DNA of 64,000 nucleotides from Anastrepha obliqua (GCF_027943255.1 NC_072894.1:128641601-128705600); one strand, 5' to 3'. Positions 1-12,495 are shown, counted from the first letter of the stretch. Program-made: numbers and translations. Notes: generated by a model not told the origin, from the sequence alone.

Positions 1-1667
1 ATAAGTTTCTTGCCACCTACAAAGCTAATGTGGAAGCGCAAAATCCTGCAGAGAAAAATTAAAGCAGAAGTGTTGCAAGGGTCAGAGCGAACTTGCCAAC
101 TGGAAGTCACTGTACGGCGTTCTAGACGGCTATCATGTCATACAAAAATGCAGTATGAGAAATCCTCTAGGTTATTTATTTGTTTATCATTTACACGCTG
201 TCCAGCGTTGATTAAATTTATGCGCTGATCTCGTTGTTGAATATACAAAAGAAATTGCATAGTTTTGACTTTTCGAAAGAAACAAAGAGTTCATATATCG
301 AATCTGAAAAACAAATATCGAATCCCTCACTCTGTTAGTCCAAACAAAATGTGATTGGAAAATGAAAGGTGTGTTCTAATTTGCACTTGTTCCCAATTTC
401 CTGTTAAATTGAATATCACCATTGTCTACAAATATTGAAGATGTATTGCCAGGGCATTTGGGCTCACATCCATATGTACGTACTTGAGTGTGTATGTATA
501 AGTATTTAGAATTGCGCTCGAACCCTCGCGTGTATGTAGAAATATGTTCTGATGCTTTCTTGGTGTTTTTGTATGCCAATGCTGCCTCCGATGGCGTAGA
601 CATGTGGTTCAGTTGCCTCAGTGTTGATATTTTGAGAGTAAACAAATTATTCATAGTTGATTAATTATGGAAATATGCGAATGCTTACGTACACCTGCAT
701 ATGTATGTGTTTATGAGCGCGCTGTGCTTACAATCACTTCTGCTACAAATGAGCTTGTGTTTGTTCGGATTATTGTTAATACATACAAACATGCAGATAT
801 TCAATCATTCACTGATTCGCACAAGCATAATTGGGTGCTTACTCTTGCATGTTTATGTGCCGTTACTCATACGCCCTGTAGTGCTGAATTGTGTGAGTTC
901 AGCAACACAGCGCCTCACAGACTATAAACAGACATATCTAAGCATGCACGTTTGTGTGCGTACTATATTTAAGTTGACGTTTAGCGCCTATAGTTATGCA
1001 ACAGTAATTAGACATTAAATGTTTTGCAGCTGGAAATACATTCCTCTCTCACGCTTTCCTTGCTTATGAATGGTAGTTTTGCGCAATTCCATTTTGTTCG
1101 TTCAGGTTATGCAGCGCACGTTCACCTTCATACTCGCTGTTCTCTCGCTACATTCCTCTTCTTACGCATTTGATTGTGTCAACACTTTACCCCAGGATTT
1201 GCTTAAAATGCCTTCAAGCTGTGAGGTGGCTTTCTGTTGGAATAAGGACCCCTCTAAAGGACTATACGTGGCACTTCACTCTGTGATCGATGTTTATTGT
1301 TGCTTGTAATGACGTTTACATGAGTTTTGAATTATTGATAATTACCAGCAGCGTGATTGATTACTTGTGCGTGGCTGAATGCGTACAACTATAAGAGCCG
1401 CCGAAAGGAGCAGTCAAAGTAATTGGGGTGACACCTCTGAGTGTTCCGGCGGTTAGAGGTTGTGGTGTAACGCTCGTATTAATCGCCACAGCCACGTCTG
1501 AAGTGTCGATATGTTGACGAAAATCGCTGACTAATCTAGGCATTGTGTAGTAGTAAATTTGGAAAGCTTAGCGAAAATTTGAAGGGGTGTGATACGAATT
1601 TCGATGAAATTATATTATATTAATATTTGCTTACTTGTATATATAACAAAGCAGGCTTGAAAGTTCG

Positions 1668-1701
1668 TTATGTGCTTGGCCGAGCTCCGCCATTTGTAGC
1701 T
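1668..1701 (-). repeat. Possible SINE 3'-end relic
   Basis: The bases around TTGGCCGAGCTCC, followed by CATTTGTAG, match the distal part of the tRNA-derived SINE seen complete at 42179-42490 and 62065-62352, in reverse orientation. It is only about 30 bp long, so chance resemblance is possible. Confidence 0.35.
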
Positions 1702-1847
1702 TACCGTTTTATGCCGCCTCCGAACAATAGTTGATGTGAATGAGAATTGTTTTCATTGCAGAGATACACTCGAGGGTTTATCAATTAGAAGAAATATTTG
1801 ACGTTTCGCTGTGCACCAACCCCCGAATCTATTGAATGATAGTCACA

Positions 1848-1887
1848 AACAACAACACCATTCTTACAACAACAACACCATTCTTAC
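1848..1887. repeat. 20-bp tandem duplication
   Basis: Two adjacent copies of AACAACAACACCATTCTTAC are seen directly. This is probably a replication-slippage product with no further meaning. Confidence 0.8.
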
Positions 1888-3914
1888 TCCGTATTTTCTT
1901 GTCCTGGGAGTTAGAGCTCACCTCATTCCATTCGTTTCAAATCCCAATTCTCCCTAACCGGATAAATGCAACGACCGCTGTACGCAGGTTTCACTTTTCG
2001 TAGAATTCCTCGTCAATGTAATAAAAATATATCTACTTATATATCCTCTCACTGAGCTACGAGCTACCGATATTTTGCGTTAAAAGGAGAAATAAGAGTG
2101 TACTCATAAAGAAATAGAGACCCCGTAAAACGTGAGCGTGAAAAGCCAATGGAAGATCATTTGACTAAATAAGACAAACAGAAATTTTCTTTTTTTAGAA
2201 TCCAAAACAAATTAATTGAAAAGTTCGGTCCTTCAAGCATACTTTCTTTTATTTAAAAGTAAACCAACAAGTAAACTTATTTAGAAAATGAAAACTCTAT
2301 ATTTATTATCTTAAAAGGTTCAACAATTTCATTAAAATATTCCGAGTAAACTTGACACGTAATTGCATATCAAACAATAATTTAATTGAGAAGTCCAAAA
2401 CGTCTAGTCAAAGTGTTTGCTTCAATGCCGAGATGGCAAATGAGTATTTAAGTGCACTAAGCGAATCAAAAAATACGAAAGGCAAAACTGATGTTTGCAG
2501 AGTCCATTTTAGATTTAATCTTACTCATAGACAACATTTTTACAAGTTTAAAATAATTTCCTCCTGAGCTACACACCCAATAAACTTGAATGCCTGACAT
2601 ATCAAAAGCGCTCCCACTAACCCAAATTTGGTCAGAGTGCAATAAGAAGAAGACACGAGCGAACAATAAAATAAGAGGAGTCGAATAATATGCTCAGCTT
2701 ACAACAAACGACCTTCATACATTTTTAATATATTGACAAGTTGTAGCAAGTCAGTTGAACATTCAACATTCAAGGAGGTGAGGGGTTGGTATGTTATGAA
2801 GTGGAAGTCTTTGCGCCGAAGGTAAAATACGGGCCTCATTGAAATGCTGGCGAGTCGGGCATAAAAGTCAACTTGCAAAGCTATCAGTAATAATATGATT
2901 TATACACATACACACACAATGGGAAGGGAATGAATACAACCGTAGCTGAAAATCGTGTTGTACATTTCGTCACGTATACGCCATGTAGACCGACGCTGGT
3001 TTAGTCACACTTACATACACAGAGGCAATATTCATTTGATTTGCTACTTTATGTTTGTATATGCACGGGATTTCGCTGTTGTTTTTGTTTTTATAGCTGC
3101 CATTGTATTATGTTGTCAAATGCAAATGGATATGAAATGACAAACACTAAACCGTTAATATGGCATTGAGAACTAAGCGGCGTTCAAGTGAGGCAAGTGA
3201 AGCAAGGCTAAGTCAGAAATGATTGGTTGTGTGTGCAAATATTAAAGTTCCCTGACAAATGGAAAATTAATGAGCAAATGCAACTAGGGGCGATTTGTGA
3301 AATGGAATAAGAATTGAGAAGAAATATTGATTACCGTGGCGAGCTGGTGGCGATGCTGCTCCAAGCGAGCTGCCGATGAACCAAGTGAATAATTGTAAGC
3401 AATGAAATAATAACAAAGACCATTTCCGAGACTGCCGTCAAAGTATTTTTGGCAATATTAAGTAAATTTTCCCGGAGTAGCAAATCGTCAAAGAAGAATA
3501 AAGCACACACCTTCTGTTGAAAGTTTGCTGACAAGTCTGAAACGAAATCAAAAAGCTGAGGAAAGGCGTCGCAAAAGCTAATGATTAATGCATCAGCAAC
3601 AATCAGTAAGTTTTTTTTTGCTGAAAATATTTTGTGCTATTGTATATTTGGACATTTCGGATCAACATTGACAACTGACAAATAATTATGTATGTACGTC
3701 ATACAATATTCATAACTTAGGTCGCCTCGAAATGTAAATGTCAAATTTCAACTGATATGGAGTGGCATGTGGTGGTTGGTGAAAGGCGAGCTAGTGTGAA
3801 TTTGCAGCGAAGAGGATAAAAAATGTGCTCAAATATGTCAAAATAGTTATTATGTGCAAGCAGAATGCCAAGTGGGAGAGTGGAGTATGACGAACTGCGA
3901 TAAAGTAAAAGAAA

Positions 3915-4340
3915 ATGCGGAGAATGCGGAGAAAAACTTCATCGGTAATGTTTATAAGAGACATAGTTACGAATCATATCAAATGTCACTTCTTGCTGGA
4001 GCTAATACTCTTTAATTGTCCCACTCGTAACCTAAGACTCAACAATATGTTCTATTTACCTTATCACAAGACCAATTTTAGTCGAAATGAACCGCTTGCA
4101 CGTTGTATAAGACAGTCTAACCAATTATGCAAACATTTGGATATATTCTCTAACTCACGAGAGACTTTCAAATCAAGACTTAATCTGGAGATACACTTTT
4201 TGAATTGTGACTAATGTATCTCACAGTATTGTTATTATATATTATATTTAAGCTTTAATATTAGTAATCTATTTAAGTTATACTTTAATTGATGAATAAA
4301 TAAATATAAAATGAAAATGAAAATGAAAAGGAAGAACTAA
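3915..4340 (+). pseudogene. 3' end of a non-LTR retrotransposon (jockey/CR1-like reverse transcriptase tail)
   Basis: An open stretch of about 100 codons ends at 4214. Its end reads like the extreme C-terminus of jockey- or CR1-type LINE polyproteins: a YLPYHKTNFSRNEPLARC motif followed by a Phe-rich region ending in an ETFKSRL-like segment. The stop is followed by an AT-rich 3' UTR and a short run of AAATG repeats (about 4309-4330), a tail style typical of such elements. Catalytic reverse transcriptase motifs are absent, so this is a 5'-truncated dead copy. The start of homology was not determined, because the first 30 codons look unrelated. Clade assignment is from memory of the motifs. Confidence 0.6.
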
Positions 4341-4439
4341 AAGAAAAGGAACTGAAATTGTATGGGAAACATCTAATTGCATAGGCGCCGCATAAAAAAT
4401 ATTAAAGAATTTATTAATTTATTTATTTAAATATAAAGT

Positions 4440-4990
4440 CTATAAACAACAAATTAAATAGAAATAGAAATTAAATAAGATTATCTACAAGATTTCAGAA
4501 GGTTAACGAAGACAATATTAGACCAAGAAAAATCAAGCTCTTTAAGAGATCTGGTTGAACTCATTAAGTGCGCGGGCAATTGGCGCGTTTCGGGTATAAT
4601 TTGCTAAATTTTGCGCATAAAAAGGGTAGGAATTTCGAAGTTCTTTTGTTGGAAGAGCAAAGTTTATTTCTTCTGGGATGGCAAATCTCTCTTTTTAATG
4701 CCATATACAATAATTCGGGAGATAACAGATCTTCTATTTTCTAGGGATTTGAGATTTAAAAGAAGTAAACGAGGGTTTTAAAATGGAAGAGGTGCAGTAA
4801 ATCGTAAATGCCGCAGAGCATACTTAAGAAAAACCTTTTGAATGTTTCGGTTCTGCTGTCTAAGAATTGTCGTTCAAGAGGCCCAAACCCATACTAAGGT
4901 GAGTGGGTCTGAGAACTACGAACTATGCCCGGAATGAAACCAAGCGTCGCATAAGATTTAGAAATGATAAAGTTAATGTGGAGAAGAAAA
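4440..4990 (-). pseudogene. Degenerate LINE reverse-transcriptase C-terminal fragment
   Basis: Read on the minus strand with frame changes, the segment gives AKSYATLGF-like, then ERQFLDS, then KRFFLKYALRHLRF, then LLLNLKSLENRRS motifs. These follow the order seen after the catalytic core in jockey/CR1-type LINEs (thumb region, YESR-like block, LxxLExRR block). Several stops and frameshifts interrupt it. Its 3' end faces the 3' end of the plus-strand LINE at 3915-4340, so two truncated LINEs meet tail to tail. No target-site duplication was identified. Confidence 0.6.
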
Positions 4991-5183
4991 AAGTTAATGT
5001 GGCTACTGAAGGTAAATTTCATATAAAAAAAAAATACCGACGTCTTTTATTTGATTAGCAGTCTGCAGGACATTGCTGGCAATACCTTAGGAGCTTTCAA
5101 AAATAAGACGCGATTCTGAGTTAATGACGGGAGAGCATTCAATGCAGTATTTGAAAAAATTTTGCAATACCTATTACCAGCCA

Positions 5184-5365
5184 CCACCATAGCCGAATGG
5201 ATTGGTGCGGGTCTACCATCCGTTAGTGTCGGGGCTCGAAACCCGAAGCTCATGAACCACCAAATGCTGCCAATGGCAAACCTCCGGCTACATTTCCGGC
5301 ATGAAAAAGTTCTTCATAAAAACTATCTGCTCTTCGAAGGCAGCAAAACTGTAGGTCAGAGTTGC
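5184..5365 (+). mobile_element. tRNA-derived SINE copy, diverged
   Basis: It begins with TAGCCGAATGGATTGGTGCG, a tRNA A-box-like head, and has a GGCTCGAAACCC B-box-like segment. It continues with the SINE body (AATGGCAAACCTCCGG, then CATGAAAAAGTTCTTCAT). The order matches the copies at 42179-42490 and 62065-62352. The 3' third is missing or too diverged to recognise. Confidence 0.75.
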
Positions 5366-5409
5366 CAATTTGACGCAAAGTTTGAGCATTACCATTCAAA
5401 AATATAAAA

Positions 5410-7160
5410 CATGTGAAAGAATTAGTGAAAAATGTGCCAAGACTTCTGGCAAAGAGGCTAATCAGCTAAATTGAGAGCTCAGAAGTGAAGTTGCACAAAT
5501 TAAAATAAATAAATATTTATGACTGGAGAACCACATTCAGAATTTTCTAATCTTCGTATACATAGTATAGTTCTCTTTCGGATTTAATGCCTTTCAGTTT
5601 GTTAATATATCTTCCCATGCCTTTGGACATGCACAAGGTGGAACGTTTATGTTCACTTCGCAATATTTACACAGCAGATAAGCGCACATACATACCTACG
5701 AATATTTATATATCTGTGTGTGTGTGTATCTTCGTGTACAAACCTATTTTTACTGTCACTGCTTTGTTTCCCTTGCTTGGCCAAATTTATTACACATACA
5801 CATATAATTGCACACACATACACACCCTTAGATGCTTTTCAATATTTCATAAGCGGACATAAATGAATAATGATACAAATTGCAGTCAGCGCCGATGGAA
5901 GACAACCGAAGCGATGTTGCCAGACGAGTAGATTGGCAAATATTTGCATGAAAGGTACACCTACCAGTGCGGCTATGCACTCAAACGCAGTCCAATATGT
6001 CTGCATGTATGTGTGTACATTTTGTTGCTTACACATGACATGTGGCTATGAGCGCTTGGATGTATTATATAATCAAACAGATAAACGCCATCATATATAC
6101 ACATACATATACATAATGCATAGAATGACGGATTGTTGTTGTGGTTTGTATTGGTGTCTTTATTATCATTGCACCAGTTGCTGTCATCGCTGCTGATGTT
6201 TACTGCCATGGCTGCACCAGCAGGCTGTATATCTATGTTCGTGGTTCTTGTTGTTGCACTGGTGTTTTTATTATTACTTTTACATGTCAGCAGTCAACAG
6301 TCAAATGAAATAAATGCAAACTTACAACAAATCACAGCTAACAGCAGCCACAGTGGCAGTCGCACACATGCCAGTCAAAAAGTCAACGCCCAAGCTGGGC
6401 TGACAGCCGAGGCGCAAGGCGGCCAAGTTGACAAACAGCCAAATAATGCAACTCGAAAGAAGCTTGTGTGTGTGCGGCAAAGAGCTGGCTTGATGTGACA
6501 ATGAGCAGAGACTGTGCATTTGGCTGGAGTTCGCTCGAAGTATCATTTGCAACAATCCGACAAAAGTCGACAACTAAAAGCCAAGAGCAACAGAAGCCAC
6601 AAAAAAGATAATAAAGAAAAAGTAAAAACAATGCAACACCAACAAATATTGCCTCTTCCTGCCGACAGTTTCGCCCAGTTTGTGGTTGTCGCCTGTCTCT
6701 CCATTGTTGGCTATTGCTGTTGCTGCTGCTGCTGCTGCTCTCTGTCAGTTGTGGCGTTCGACGACGAATCGTTGCTGTGTTTTTCCAAAACAAATTTGCT
6801 GCTTAGGCTTAGTAAGTGTGTATAGATGTATGAGTATGCATGTATGTATGTAGCCGTATGTAGCACTTGAGGCTGTGTGAATTATTCTACTGGTACTAGA
6901 CGCTTTTTCTTACACTACACTTTTTGCTGCTATTGTTGTTTCATTTGCAATGCAAATTTTTTACTGATAGTTTGGTATTCTTTTCTGTGCTATCTCGGTA
7001 AGCTGGCCAAAAAAGCTGACTCTGAAGTATAAATGTTTCGTATTTTTTCGTATATTTAAAGAATTATGAATTTCAGTCATTTCGTTTACTTCTGTGCACG
7101 CTTGAGAGCCCAAAGATGTCCCAAACCATTGAAAAATTTCCCTATAAATTTCATAGATAC
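5410..7160. other. Non-coding stretch with simple repeats
   Basis: AT-rich DNA with short TG and TACA runs, and TTG/CTG-rich sequence around 6130-6740. The longer open frames here are low-complexity (Ser/Asn or Cys/Leu/Val runs), overlap antisense frames and have no recognisable domain. Untranslated exon sequence cannot be excluded. Confidence 0.5.
6716..6741. repeat. CTG/CAG trinucleotide run
   Basis: About seven near-perfect TGC units in a GTTGCTGCTGCTGCTGCTGC context are seen directly. It is a common slippage-prone repeat in fly DNA, and no coding role is supported. Confidence 0.75.
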
Positions 7161-7166
7161 TCTTAT

Positions 7167-7471
7167 TTAAGGAGGTATTGTCGTGCCTTCATATAAATTA
7201 ATTTTCTCTTCGCTTTGGATTTGGCGAAGTTTCAAAAAAAGCCATTCCTTCCTGCAATCCTCTCCTCGTTTAAACAAAATCTTTTTCCCGCCAGCCATTT
7301 CTTCAAATTGGGCGGCAAATAGTAGTCCGAGAGATCTGAGGGAGCCAAGCCTGAAGAATGGATGGGATGAGAAACAAGTTGGAACTCTATTTCCATTAAT
7401 TTTGCGGCAACAAATGCTGAGGAGCAAACTGGTAGTAGTGCCATCTCTCTGACTTTACCCAGGCTTTTCAA
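7167..7471 (-). pseudogene. Mariner transposase C-terminal fragment
   Basis: The minus-strand frame from 7471 reads AAKLMEIEFQLVSHP, then LAPSD, then YYLPPNLKKWLAGKRF. These are the hallmarks of the region around the third catalytic Asp of mariner transposases; the block before LAPSD has lost its usual YSPD residues. A short insertion lies between LAPSD and DYYL. The first two catalytic Asp motifs are absent. A stop follows the NGFF residues, and what continues in another frame is poorly alignable. No inverted terminal repeats were found nearby. The wording around LKKWLAGKRF resembles irritans-type mariners, which is an inference from memory. It is clearly dead. Confidence 0.75.
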
Positions 7472-7479
7472 ACGACCCT

Positions 7480-10400
7480 CGTAAGTTAGATATTTCCTTC
7501 ATTCCGCACTTCAAAGGAGTCGCAGCAAACTGCGTTTAGCCCGTTGTTTGTTTCGAAAGTTGAATATTTTTATTTGATGCACAATCCGCTATAAATTACT
7601 TTAAAAACGAAAATCATACGGAGTTGTCAGCAGAAGCAATTGCTTTTGGATGTGCCTGTTTTTACTATGAAAACAGTGATGCATTGCGAGGTTAACGCCT
7701 GACTCAACAAAAACTTAGAGCCTGGCATTAGTGTTAGCAACACACACACATTACTCATTACTCAATACAAGCTGACCAGAAAGTAACTGGTAGTTGGCCA
7801 CCTACGCAGGCAGGCAGATGTGTGCGCGCGGTCTGCATACATGTCTTTTGACCCGCAAATGCTAGCGCCAGAACTCAAAATTCTCACATCCAACCAGTAT
7901 TACCTCGTCTGCATTGCTGCTGCGTGCACTCCGCGCGCTTTGTTTCGCTATTTGCCATTTTTCCACATATTTCACACAAATAGGGCAAATTTGTTCAGCG
8001 CTTTGCACGGCATTTTTCACCATCCACCATACACCGTACGTACCCATATACAATTTTCCTGGGCTGACTGGTTGTTTGCATCTGCACAGCCCCCGCTTGT
8101 GCCTTGCCACTTGCCGTGCATGTACGCTAACTGCGGCACGTCGACTGTTGTTCGCCACAACTCCCCTAGCGTCTGCAGGCAAAATGAAATGGAATCGTGG
8201 AAATTGTTGGTGTGGCAGCTCCAGTAGCAGCGACAATTGAAGCTAGGTGTATTACTCCACTCTTTTGCAACTACCTGAGTATTCATGTTTGTATGCAGTT
8301 TGCTCATCTGTTGTTGTTTCGTTGGCTTTGAAATTCTTCGGCTCGCCATTCATTCAAATATTAGACATCGCCTCCATCAACTGAGCTACTTGTATTTAGC
8401 CGATGTTGAACGGCAAGCTTCGTCAGCACGGCCGTCGACTGGCATTCATGTTGGGTAGACAGGAAGGAAACGGAAGCGTCTTCGGCACGACACATGAGCT
8501 GCACGCAGCAGTGGCGAGCAGCAAATAGGAACTACCAACCACCACATGAGCGGTTGAAGAGGAAATGCTTTTGCATATTATGCGCTGCCATCAAAAAGTC
8601 ATAAAATCATAATTTGTTTCCGGCTCTTATTTCAAATTTATTTTACAAAATTGTTCTGGCTGCCAATGCCACTCTCGACGTAGCCACCACGCCGTACCTA
8701 CCACTCTGTGTACAAGACTGTGCTCGCTTGTAGTTTGTTGCTGCTTTTGTGAATTTATTGCGGTTGGCTGGCATATGAAAACTTTATAGAGGGTCTGTGT
8801 CTATATTTGCGTCAGTGGCTGTGTATTTTCTAAGGGGAATGGGCAGTTAAGTGCATAAATGGCATTCGTTTTTCATTTCTGCTTATCGGTATTGTTATAA
8901 CGCCTTGGCATACTTTAAGCAGCTGCAGCGGAATGCGACGAAGAATTGGAATTTCGTTTGTCAACTCAATTTGATGAGAAATTTTATATTGCTCTTAGTA
9001 ATTTAAGGCTGATGTACAGGAAATCCTTTATCGTTTTATTAAGGTAATATTTGTAAACAATAAAAATTAAAGGTTTCAGCCGAACTTCTTCTCAAATTTT
9101 AAATGTGAGCTTAAATTTTGTCTGAGTTATAAAACCTGCAATTTAATGCTGCAGCCGAATGAGATGCAGATTTTTCGATGAGCAGCTCTTTCACGAAATA
9201 AGTCCCTTGGAGGTTGGCCATTGTTTGCGTAGGATGCGGCAATCAACGCGGGGATCAGAGCCAAGGAAATGCCGCAAAAAATAAATACATACACTCGTAA
9301 AGTGGCAAATCGCAAATACAAAAAGCCCACATTCGAAGAGAAGAGAGCGGCAGCATGAGAAGAGACAGAGATGAATATGGTTTTTATTGCTTTTGCCCCG
9401 TCTTCAGCAATTTGTGCAACTTGTTAGTGCACCGTTATGTTGAGCATGTGCAATTTCCAAATTGGAGTGTGTGTGTAGCAAGAGTGTGCGGGTGATTTCC
9501 CACTCATGCATGCGTAGTTTTGTTTCAAGTCTGTTTACTTGCAATTATAAGTGCGTCTCAAGCATTCATTTTACTCCCACGCATTCTACTCCTTGCCGTT
9601 AAGCACTTTTGCATGTCAGCGTCTTTGCCCTGCGTATTTGCTGTAGCGTCGATAAATTCCCCTTTATTTTTTTAATGCGTTTTGCTTCGCCGTCACAATT
9701 TGCAATTCACGCATACAGACTGAACTGAGTACGTACAAGTCGTAAATGCAACACTGTAGTAATTATAAATGTTGCCCAAGAGTGTGTGTGGAATAAGAAG
9801 TGACAGCTGCAACAACTACGATAAGTGGAGAAAATAACAGCAGAAATGTGAAGAGACTACGAGTAACAGTAAATAGCTGCGTTCGAAATTTATGGCAAGT
9901 TTGAGTTAGGATATGCTGAAGTTTGGCTACTTTCTACGTGTAGACCTAATGAGGTAGTCAAGATTTACACAATTTTTTTTGCGATGCCTTTTAAAAAATA
10001 TTCCTCTTACAAATTGTTGGAAATAATTGTTTGGTAATTTTTGAAAAACATTAAAAAAAATTTTTTTTTCGAAAGAAATAATATTTTTTGGAAATTACGA
10101 TGTAGAATAGTGCAAGTAGTTAGAATGTACAGTAGTTTTTTTAAGGTAAATATCTTCAGTTTTTTTAACACTTTTATAATTTTTGTTTTGTTAATTTTTT
10201 ACGCGTTTATAAAAAATATTCTTGCTCAAAATTTTTTAAATAAAACGCGTTTTTAAACAATTTTTTAGTAGGTTTGCTTTGAACTATAAAGATCACCTGA
10301 TTCCAAAACGCTCTTTTCTGTAATATAATAGTTAAATTTCATAGAAAAAAAGTCTGAAAAATGTCATACAAATTTGAGATATTTCGCAATAAAAAGGATT

Positions 10401-10560
10401 ATAGGTAAGAAATTTATTAAAACTGTTCGTTATTGTAAATTTTCAAAGTCAAGGATATTATTTTCTGTTTTTTACCGATCTTCTATTGTTTTTAATGTGA
10501 CCATAAAATTCTAATTTGGCATAGCCACCCCACCAATACACTCACACCATGACACACCTA
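7480..10560. other. Non-coding stretch, no supported gene
   Basis: The frames around 7820-8350 are open on both strands and have no recognisable domain. The rest is AT-rich with short TG runs. Very AT-rich DNA occupies 9960-10260. Confidence 0.55.
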
Positions 10561-10726
10561 GGTGTCTGTCAAAAAAGAGGTTGTCTGTAAAGTCGGTTTA
10601 CTGACGATAGTTTAACGTGATAACGTCATAAGAAAATACTGATTGAATGGTTGCATTTTTCAAAAGAAAATTTTAATTTTATTTGTTTGATAGATATTTT
10701 GTATGGATATAGAGAATGAGTTAACA

Positions 10727-11231
10727 TTAACATAACATAACATAACATAACATAACATAACATAACATAACATAACATAACATAACATAACATAACATAA
10801 CATAACATAACATAACATAACATAACATAACATAACATAACATAACATAACATAACATAACATAACATAACATAACATAACATAACATAACATAACATAA
10901 CATAACATAACATAACATAACATAACATAACATAACATAACATAACATAACATAACATAACATAACATAACATAACATAACATAACATAACATAACATAA
11001 CATAACATAACATAACATAACATAACATAACATAACATAACATAACATAACATAACATAACATAACATAACATAACATAACATAACATAACATAACATAA
11101 CATAACATAACATAACATAACATAACATAACATAACATAACATAACATAACATAACAGAACATAACAGAACATAACATAACATAACATAACAGAACATAA
11201 CATAACATAACATAACATAACATTACATAAC
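10727..11231. repeat. (CATAA)n pentanucleotide array, about 100 units
   Basis: About 500 bp of near-perfect CATAA (TTATG on the other strand). A few CAGAA variants cluster at the right end (about 11155-11205). Because a 5-bp unit has a 15-bp coding period with no stop on the minus strand, it creates long spurious MLCYV-repeat frames there. It is not an insect telomere repeat (TTAGG). The matching array in copy B is about 29 units long. Confidence 0.97.
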
Positions 11232-12360
11232 AAATTACCCCGTATTAAAGCACTTATCAACAGCTTTCATTTGATACCCATATTGTACATACACAACCAA
11301 AGGTTACCCGGGTCCACGTTTTGACCTATATCTCGAGACCCCAGTCACGGAGCGGCATGAAAAATACTCTGTACTAAAGCATTCACCAACAGCATTCATT
11401 TGATACCCATATTGTACATACACGTCCGAAGGTTACCCGGGTCCACGTTTTGACCTATATCTTGAGACCCTATCTACCAATAGGTATTCAAACTATACGG
11501 AAATCATCTTCAATACCTACTTAACAATGTGTGTAAGTTTGGTTTAATTCGGTGCAAAGACACGGCGGGTCCACGTTTTGGCATATATTTCGAGACCCTA
11601 GTCATCAATATGTATGAAAATTACCCCGTATTAAAGCACTTATCAACAGCTTTCATTTGATATCCATATTGTACAAACACATTCTAGGGCCGCGTTTTGG
11701 TCTCTATCTCGAGACCCTAGTCACGGAGCGGATAGAAATACTCTGAACTAAAGTATTCACCAACAGCTTCCATTTGATACCCATATTGTACATATACATC
11801 CGAAGGTTACCCTGGTCCACGTTTTGACCTATATCTCGAGACCCTATCTACCAATAGGTATCCAAACTATACGGAAACCATCTTCAATACCTCCTTAACA
11901 ATGTGTGTAAGTTTGGTTTAATTCGGTGCACAGACACGGCGGGTCCACGTTTTGGCATATATTTCGAGACCCTAGTCATCAATAGGTATGAAAATTACCC
12001 CGTATTAAAGCACTTATCAACAGCTTTCATTTGATACCCATATTGTACATACACAACCAAAGGTTACCCGGGTCCACGTTTTGACCTATATCTCGAGACC
12101 CCAGTCACGGAGCGGCATGAAAAATACTATGTACTAAAGCATTCACCAACAGCTTCAATTTGATATCCATATTGTACAAACACATTCTAGGGTCCACGTT
12201 TTGGTCTCTATCTCGAGACCCTAGTCACGGAGCGGCATGAAAAATACTCTGGACTAAAGCATTCACCAACAGCTTCCATTTGATACCTATATTGTACATA
12301 CACATCCGAAGGTTACCCGGGTCCACGTTTTGACCTATATCTCGAGCCCTATTTCCAAAA
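11232..12360. repeat. Tandem ~125-bp satellite, about nine units
   Basis: A block of the form GTCCACGTTTTG followed by TATATCTCGAGACCC recurs about nine times (near 11309, 11440, 11569, 11690, 11813, 11940, 12070, 12190 and 12319), spaced 120-131 bp. Every third unit resembles the others more closely, giving a higher-order period of about 375-387 bp. Many units also contain TTTGATACCCATATTGTAC. No open frame spans it. Confidence 0.85.
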
Positions 12361-12495
12361 TAAAATATAATCCATGTTACTCGTGGATGATGTAGCTTTC
12401 GAATGGTGAAAGAATTTTTAAAATCGGTCCAATAGTTTGGAGCCTATTCATTACAAACAAACAAAGTTTTCCTCTTTATAATATTAGTATAGGCA
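12361..12495 (+). mobile_element. Element 3' tail next to satellite array
   Basis: The segment ends with ATTACAAACAAACAAAG, then CCTCTTTATAATATTAGTAT. From memory this is a recurrent 3'-terminal signature of dispersed insect repeats, possibly RTE-like LINE tails. It directly follows the satellite array and is absent from copy B. The array plus tail may therefore be a separate insertion inside copy A. Confidence 0.4.

Larger units (their letters stand above)
1..3914. other. Non-coding stretch, no supported gene
   Basis: AT-rich DNA with short TATG/TG runs. All open frames are under about 105 codons, overlap on both strands and match nothing I recognise. One 68-codon frame (1109-1309, +) begins with a hydrophobic leader and carries several Cys, but it has no other support. 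A short SINE-end relic and a 20-bp tandem duplication lie inside and are listed separately. Confidence 0.6.

Noticed and set aside
6383..6793. 136-codon minus-strand frame with Ser/Asn run and hydrophobic segment
   Set aside because: It is low-complexity, overlaps other frames and a CTG repeat, and has no family resemblance.
7820..8349. Overlapping frames of 108-135 codons on both strands
   Set aside because: No domain or recognisable motif. Both strands are open because the local GC is slightly higher and stops are few.
10727..11231. Possible internal telomere repeat
   Set aside because: The unit is TTATG, not the insect TTAGG, and higher flies lack TTAGG telomeres. It recurs inside a dispersed element.
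10626..11260. Three overlapping minus-strand frames of 177-195 codons encoding MLCYV repeats
   Set aside because: They are products of the CATAA array, which has no stop in any minus-strand frame. They are not proteins.
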